This document shows positions 14,907 through 17,856 of a DNA stretch of 17,856 bases, piece by piece. Source of the stretch: DATLZC01 sp037444005 (GTDB taxonomy: Bacteria > Chloroflexota > Dehalococcoidia > DSTF01 > JACRBR01). A program made the translations under genes and the position numbers. The DNA lies in NCBI GenBank assembly GCA_037444005.1, contig JBBING010000045.1, positions 1 through 17,856 on the forward strand, written 5' to 3'. The notes under the pieces were generated by a model, which worked only from the letters and a program-made list of their open reading frames with translations, searched no databases and was not told the DNA's origin. Within the stretch, counting starts at the first letter, position 1; each line of letters starts with the position of its first letter.

Positions 14907-14939
14907 ACGGGCGGCCGAGGGCTCCCCTCAGCCGCCCGT
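14907..14939. terminator. Bidirectional terminator hairpin
   Basis: ACGGGCGGC (14907-14915) pairs with GCCGCCCGT (14931-14939). The inner bases GAGGG/CCCTC extend the stem to 14 pairs with one C-A mismatch and a CTC loop. It lies between the convergent toxin gene and thiolase gene, so it can serve both. The 3' flanks are only slightly T-rich (TTCG one way, CTTCG the other). Confidence 0.6.
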
Positions 14940-14961
14940 TCGCGTGTGCGACACTCCGGTT

Positions 14962-16113
14962 TTACAGGCGCTCGATGATGGTGGCGGTGGCCATCCCGCC
15001 GCCGGTGCACATCACCTGGTGACCGTAGCGCCCACCCGTGCGCTCGAGCTCGTGCAGCAGCGTCGTCATCAGCCGCGCGCCCGTGGCCCCCAGCGGATGG
15101 CCCAGGGCGATGGCGCCGCCGTTGACGTTGACCTTGTTCATGTCAGGGTTCAGCTCGCGCTTCCACGCCAGCACCACCGACGCGAACGCCTCGTTGATTT
15201 CGATGAGGTCCATGTCCTCGAGGCGCAGGCCCGCCTTCTTGAGGACCGCCGGCGTTCCGGCGATGGGCCCCGTCAACATCAGGACGGGGTCCGACCCCAC
15301 GACCGCCTGAGCGACGATGCGCGCCCGCGGCTTCACGCCGAGCTCCTTGGCCTTGTCGGCCGACATGAGGAGCAGGGCGGCGGCGCCGTCGGTGATCTGG
15401 CTCGAGTTTCCCGCGTGGTGAATCCCGTCTTCACGGAACGACGGCGTGAGCGACGCCAGCTTCTCGAGCGACGTGTCGCGGATGCCCTCGTCGGTCTTGA
15501 TGACCGCCTTCTGCCCCTCGAGCTCGACCTCGATGGGCATGATCTCGCGGTCGAAGCGGCCAGAGTCGCGGGCGTACTTCGCCTTCTCGTAGCTCCAGAG
15601 AGCGAATTCGTCGGCCTCGCGCCGGTCGATGCCCCACTTCTTCGCGATCTCCTCGGCCGCGATGCCCTGCGACGTCAGCGGGTACAGCGCCATGAGCTCG
15701 GGCGGGAAGGGGAAACCGTGGGACGCGAAGTTCGCGCCCAGCGGCTGGCGGCTCATGGTCTCGACGCCGCCCGCGATGGCGACGTCGACGACCCCGGCCT
15801 GGATGAGGTTCGCGGCGAAGTGCACGGCCTGCTGCCCCGAGCCACACTGGCGGTCCACCGTGGTGCCGGGGATGGTGTACGGGAACCCAGCCGTCAGTAC
15901 GATGTTGCGGGCGACGTTGGCGGCCTGCTCCCCGACCTGCGTCACGCACCCGAAGACGACGTCTTCGACCACGTCCGGCGGAAGGTTGGCGCGGCGCATT
16001 AGCTCCTGCAACACCTTCGCTCCCAGGACCACCGGGTGGATGCCCGACAGCACGCCACCCCTGCGGCCCATGGGCGTGCGCACCGCTTCGACGATGACGA
16101 CTTCTCGTGACAT
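14962..16113 (-). CDS. Thiolase (acetyl-CoA acetyltransferase)
   Basis: This 383-residue thiolase condenses or cleaves acyl-CoA units in the cytoplasm. The nucleophile Cys90 lies in DRQCGSGQQA. The second-half residues are NEAFA, His339 in GHPLGATG, and Cys369 in VMCTGGGMA. The length and motif spacing are typical. Substrate range (acetoacetyl-CoA synthesis versus long-chain beta-oxidation) cannot be decided, since no adjacent hydroxyacyl-CoA dehydrogenase is in view. The ATG is preceded by AGGAGG six bases upstream (complement of 16118-16123). It diverges from a surface-protein gene and converges on the toxin gene. Confidence 0.95.
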   Translation of the reverse strand: MSREVVIVEAVRTPMGRRGGVLSGIHPVVLGAKVLQELMRRANLPPDVVEDVVFGCVTQVGEQAANVARNIVLTAGFPYTIPGTTVDRQCGSGQQAVHFAANLIQAGVVDVAIAGGVETMSRQPLGANFASHGFPFPPELMALYPLTSQGIAAEEIAKKWGIDRREADEFALWSYEKAKYARDSGRFDREIMPIEVELEGQKAVIKTDEGIRDTSLEKLASLTPSFREDGIHHAGNSSQITDGAAALLLMSADKAKELGVKPRARIVAQAVVGSDPVLMLTGPIAGTPAVLKKAGLRLEDMDLIEINEAFASVVLAWKRELNPDMNKVNVNGGAIALGHPLGATGARLMTTLLHELERTGGRYGHQVMCTGGGMATATIIERL

Positions 16114-16207
16114 GAGAACCTCCTGATTGCTCGAGCCGGCCGCGCCTGGACACGGTCAGAGCGCGGTCGCCTGCGTCCGCTCCGAACGCGACACGCCGCG
16201 GCCCCCC

Positions 16208-16213
16208 ATCATA
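16208..16213 (-). promoter_or_regulatory. Candidate -10 box for the thiolase gene
   Basis: The complement reads TATGAT, five of six consensus bases, placing the transcript start about 88 bases before the thiolase ATG. No convincing -35 at normal spacing is visible. The rest of 16114-16207 holds only the ribosome site and GC-rich sequence with no gene that I can support. Confidence 0.25.
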
Positions 16214-16294
16214 CTCGGGTTCCCTTTGTAACCGCCAAACTGGCGCGCCCGCTTCGACGTGGGGCGCCCGCGTCAAATCTTTACGCGCAGACGC

Positions 16295-16324
16295 TTGACG
16301 GGGGTGGCAGGTCCTCCGCATAAT
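16295..16324 (+). promoter_or_regulatory. Promoter of the surface-protein gene
   Basis: TTGACG (16295-16300) and CATAAT (16319-16324) each have five of six consensus bases and are 18 bases apart. Transcription would begin near 16331, leaving an untranslated leader of about 100 bases before the ATG at 16433. Confidence 0.55.
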
Positions 16325-16337
16325 CGCCTCCGACAAC

Positions 16338-16357
16338 GCCCGGCGGGCCCGCCGGGC
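16338..16357. repeat. Perfect 20-base palindrome in the 5' leader
   Basis: GCCCGGCGGGCCCGCCGGGC equals its own reverse complement. It sits about 7 to 26 bases after the predicted transcription start at 16331, where it could be a repressor site or a stable 5' RNA hairpin. No T run follows, so it is unlikely to be a terminator. The rest of the leader to 16432 shows no other feature I can support. Confidence 0.5.
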
Positions 16358-16432
16358 CTCCCCGCTTGTCGCACAAGTCCCAGGTCCTCGGCCGCAGACG
16401 CGGCACGCCTCGCCCGGCGCTCTGGGGGGAGT

Positions 16433-17856
16433 ATGACGGGCAGCGAAAGTAATCAGCGCCCCGAAGGGCGCGGCCTACGATCGTCGTTACGGCGCGGGCA
16501 GGTGCCTGCTGTCTACCGCGAGCGGGGCCGGGCGGCCTCGCCAGCCGTCGTCGGGCTCGCCGTCGCGGCCATCGGCGTGGCCCTGGTGCTGTTGTGGGGT
16601 CCGCTAGCGTCGCTGTTCGCGGCGCCTATCGTCACGACGGACAAGCCGGACTACTACACGAACGAAATCGTCACCATCACGGGGAGCGGGTTCGCGGCGA
16701 ACGCCTGGTACGACGTTCCCGTCATCCGGCCCGACGGCAGCATCGTCAAGGGCGACGGTTCGTTCCAGCCCGGCTGGGACAGCGTCCAGACCGACGGCTC
16801 CGGCAACTTCGTCTACTACTACCAGCTCGACGGTATCGAGGGGCTCTACACCGTCGAGGTCTACAACTCGCCGTGGGGCGGCCCCGGCTCCGGCCAGAGC
16901 CCGCTGGCCACGACGACGTTCATGGACACCAACATCCACTTCTCTCAGTGCCGCAACGACTCCGACAACAACGACGTGCCCGACGATTGCGAATGGTCGA
17001 CGGGCGCGGTGAACCAGAACAACTCCGCCTACACCGAGGGCGACGCCGTTCCCCAGCGGCTCTTCCGCGAGGTGAGCGCTCCGGGGACGTACACCTTCGT
17101 CTTCGAGTACGACTTCACTCAAGGCGACGTCTACGCGTACGACTTCATCACCAACGTCGACGCGACCCAGTCGGGCGCGCTCCTGAACCCGTGCGGGCAA
17201 CGGCCCTCGTTCGTGACCTCGAGCGAATGCAACGCCATGTTCAACACGAACTGGCAACTGGGCCCGATTCCGTCGGACCCGTTCGACGCCGTGGCCCAGC
17301 GGGAGAATCCGCCCGGCGCCGGGGCGAGGAACTTCCGGGTCGGGTGCACGCCGGCGTGCTCGGCGGGTGTCACGGTGGAGTTCCCCGACCCGCCCATCGG
17401 GCCCACGGATGGCGAAGACAACCCGGGCGGGGAGGCGCACATTCCGGACAGCGACCCCGACTGCTTCAAGACCTGCGGGAGCAGCAGCGTGCGCATCGCC
17501 GTCAAGGTGACGACGTCCTCGTGGAACACGACGGTGGGCATCTGGTTCGCGGGGCACCTGGCCGAGACCGCCGACCCGCCGGGGCCGGCCGTCGGCTGGG
17601 GGACGGGATGCGACACGGCGGCGAGCTGCGGTTCGAGCCAGATCTCCGGCGCGCCCTTCCATATGAAGTACCACTGCCTGAAGAAGCCTGGGTCATCCAC
17701 GTGCAAATCGGAAGGAGACCGGGACAACCAGGTGCAGCTCGGCGCCGTATTCACGCCGACGCCGACACCGACGCCCACGTTCACTCCCACGCCGACGCCG
17801 ACCGCGACGTTCACGCCGACGCCGTCACCAACGCCGACGTTCACGCCGACGCCGAG
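16433..17856 (+). CDS. Large anchored surface protein with Thr-Pro repeats (3' end beyond window)
   Basis: Codons are open from ATG 16433 through the last base, giving at least 474 residues without a stop. After a 35-residue basic N-terminal region comes a hydrophobic segment (about 36-64, ending LFAAP), either an uncleaved anchor or a signal peptide. Residues 66-160 resemble an Ig-like domain of adhesins (TTDKPDYYTNEIVTITGSGF). Next are a calcium-loop-like stretch (NDSDNNDVPDDCE, from about 179), a Cys-rich region and, from residue 440, the repeat FTPTPTPTPT. The ATG follows a GGGGGGA ribosome-site-like run. Thr-Pro linkers of this type separate domains in exported proteins of Chloroflexota. 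I do not recognise a specific family. Attachment or matrix function is inference. It has its own promoter at 16295-16324. Confidence 0.85.
   Translation, partial: MTGSESNQRPEGRGLRSSLRRGQVPAVYRERGRAASPAVVGLAVAAIGVALVLLWGPLASLFAAPIVTTDKPDYYTNEIVTITGSGFAANAWYDVPVIRPDGSIVKGDGSFQPGWDSVQTDGSGNFVYYYQLDGIEGLYTVEVYNSPWGGPGSGQSPLATTTFMDTNIHFSQCRNDSDNNDVPDDCEWSTGAVNQNNSAYTEGDAVPQRLFREVSAPGTYTFVFEYDFTQGDVYAYDFITNVDATQSGALLNPCGQRPSFVTSSECNAMFNTNWQLGPIPSDPFDAVAQRENPPGAGARNFRVGCTPACSAGVTVEFPDPPIGPTDGEDNPGGEAHIPDSDPDCFKTCGSSSVRIAVKVTTSSWNTTVGIWFAGHLAETADPPGPAVGWGTGCDTAASCGSSQISGAPFHMKYHCLKKPGSSTCKSEGDRDNQVQLGAVFTPTPTPTPTFTPTPTPTATFTPTPSPTPTFTPTP
17750..17856 (+). repeat. 30-base tandem repeat encoding Thr-Pro decapeptides
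   Basis: Three full units (17750-17779, 17780-17809, 17810-17839) and part of a fourth are seen. Each begins TTCAC and encodes ten residues of the form FTPTPTPTPT, FTPTPTPTAT or FTPTPSPTPT. The repeat continues beyond the window. Third-base and single-residue differences show selection for protein sequence rather than exact DNA copy. Confidence 0.85.

Noticed and set aside
17131..17844. Minus-strand frame with a Val-Gly repeat, and the overlapping minus-strand frame at 16604-17674
   Set aside because: The Val-Gly repeat is simply the complement of the Thr-Pro repeat. The plus-strand frame has a promoter, ribosome site, anchor and domain signatures.
1..17856. CRISPR arrays, insertion sequences, phage genes or att sites
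   Set aside because: No spaced direct repeats, transposase or integrase motifs, or terminal inverted repeats were seen. The tRNA 3' end is not repeated elsewhere in the window as far as I could see.

Overview
The window is GC-rich chromosomal DNA from a bacterium. The T-box-controlled leuS, the Thr-Pro repeat surface protein and the very high GC suggest Chloroflexota (Dehalococcoidia or Thermomicrobia-like), but this is an inference without a search. All major genes look intact. One end is open: a large surface-protein gene runs off the right edge.

Left part (1-3810): a tRNA-Ala(GGC) gene is followed 20 bases later by a well-formed T-box riboswitch leader. The leader has Stem I with a CUC (Leu) specifier, the conserved T-box sequence and an overlapping terminator hairpin. 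It is followed by a small MgtC/SapB-family membrane protein gene and then leuS. Uncharged tRNA-Leu should therefore control both genes. The LeuRS carries an insertion of about 105 residues in its editing domain.

Middle part (3811-11781): next is a three-part fusion of an acyltransferase-3 membrane domain, two EF-hand/dockerin-type calcium loops and a serine-hydrolase-like domain. It converges with a secreted alpha/beta-hydrolase lipoprotein. After a divergent intergenic region comes phoU-phoB-phoR, a compact phosphate-sensing cluster without its pst transporter. Then come two copper-handling lipoproteins, a SCO1/SenC-like protein and a PCuAC chaperone, which together are known to metallate cytochrome c oxidase.

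Minus-strand block (14048-11785): a close-packed run encodes an FmdB-type zinc ribbon protein, MutM (Fpg) DNA glycosylase and MobA. It is followed, after a short gap, by a 103-residue protein I do not recognise. The fmdB -10 box lies so close to the start codon that the mRNA may be leaderless.

Right part (14100-17856): an AbrB-type antitoxin and PIN-domain toxin pair (VapBC-like) has a clear promoter and a palindromic operator. A hairpin terminator separates it from a minus-strand thiolase (acetyl-CoA acetyltransferase). Diverging from the thiolase is a strong sigma-70-type promoter with a perfect 20-base palindrome just downstream. This leads into an anchored, Cys-containing surface protein that enters a 30-base (10-residue) Thr-Pro repeat and has no stop before the window ends.
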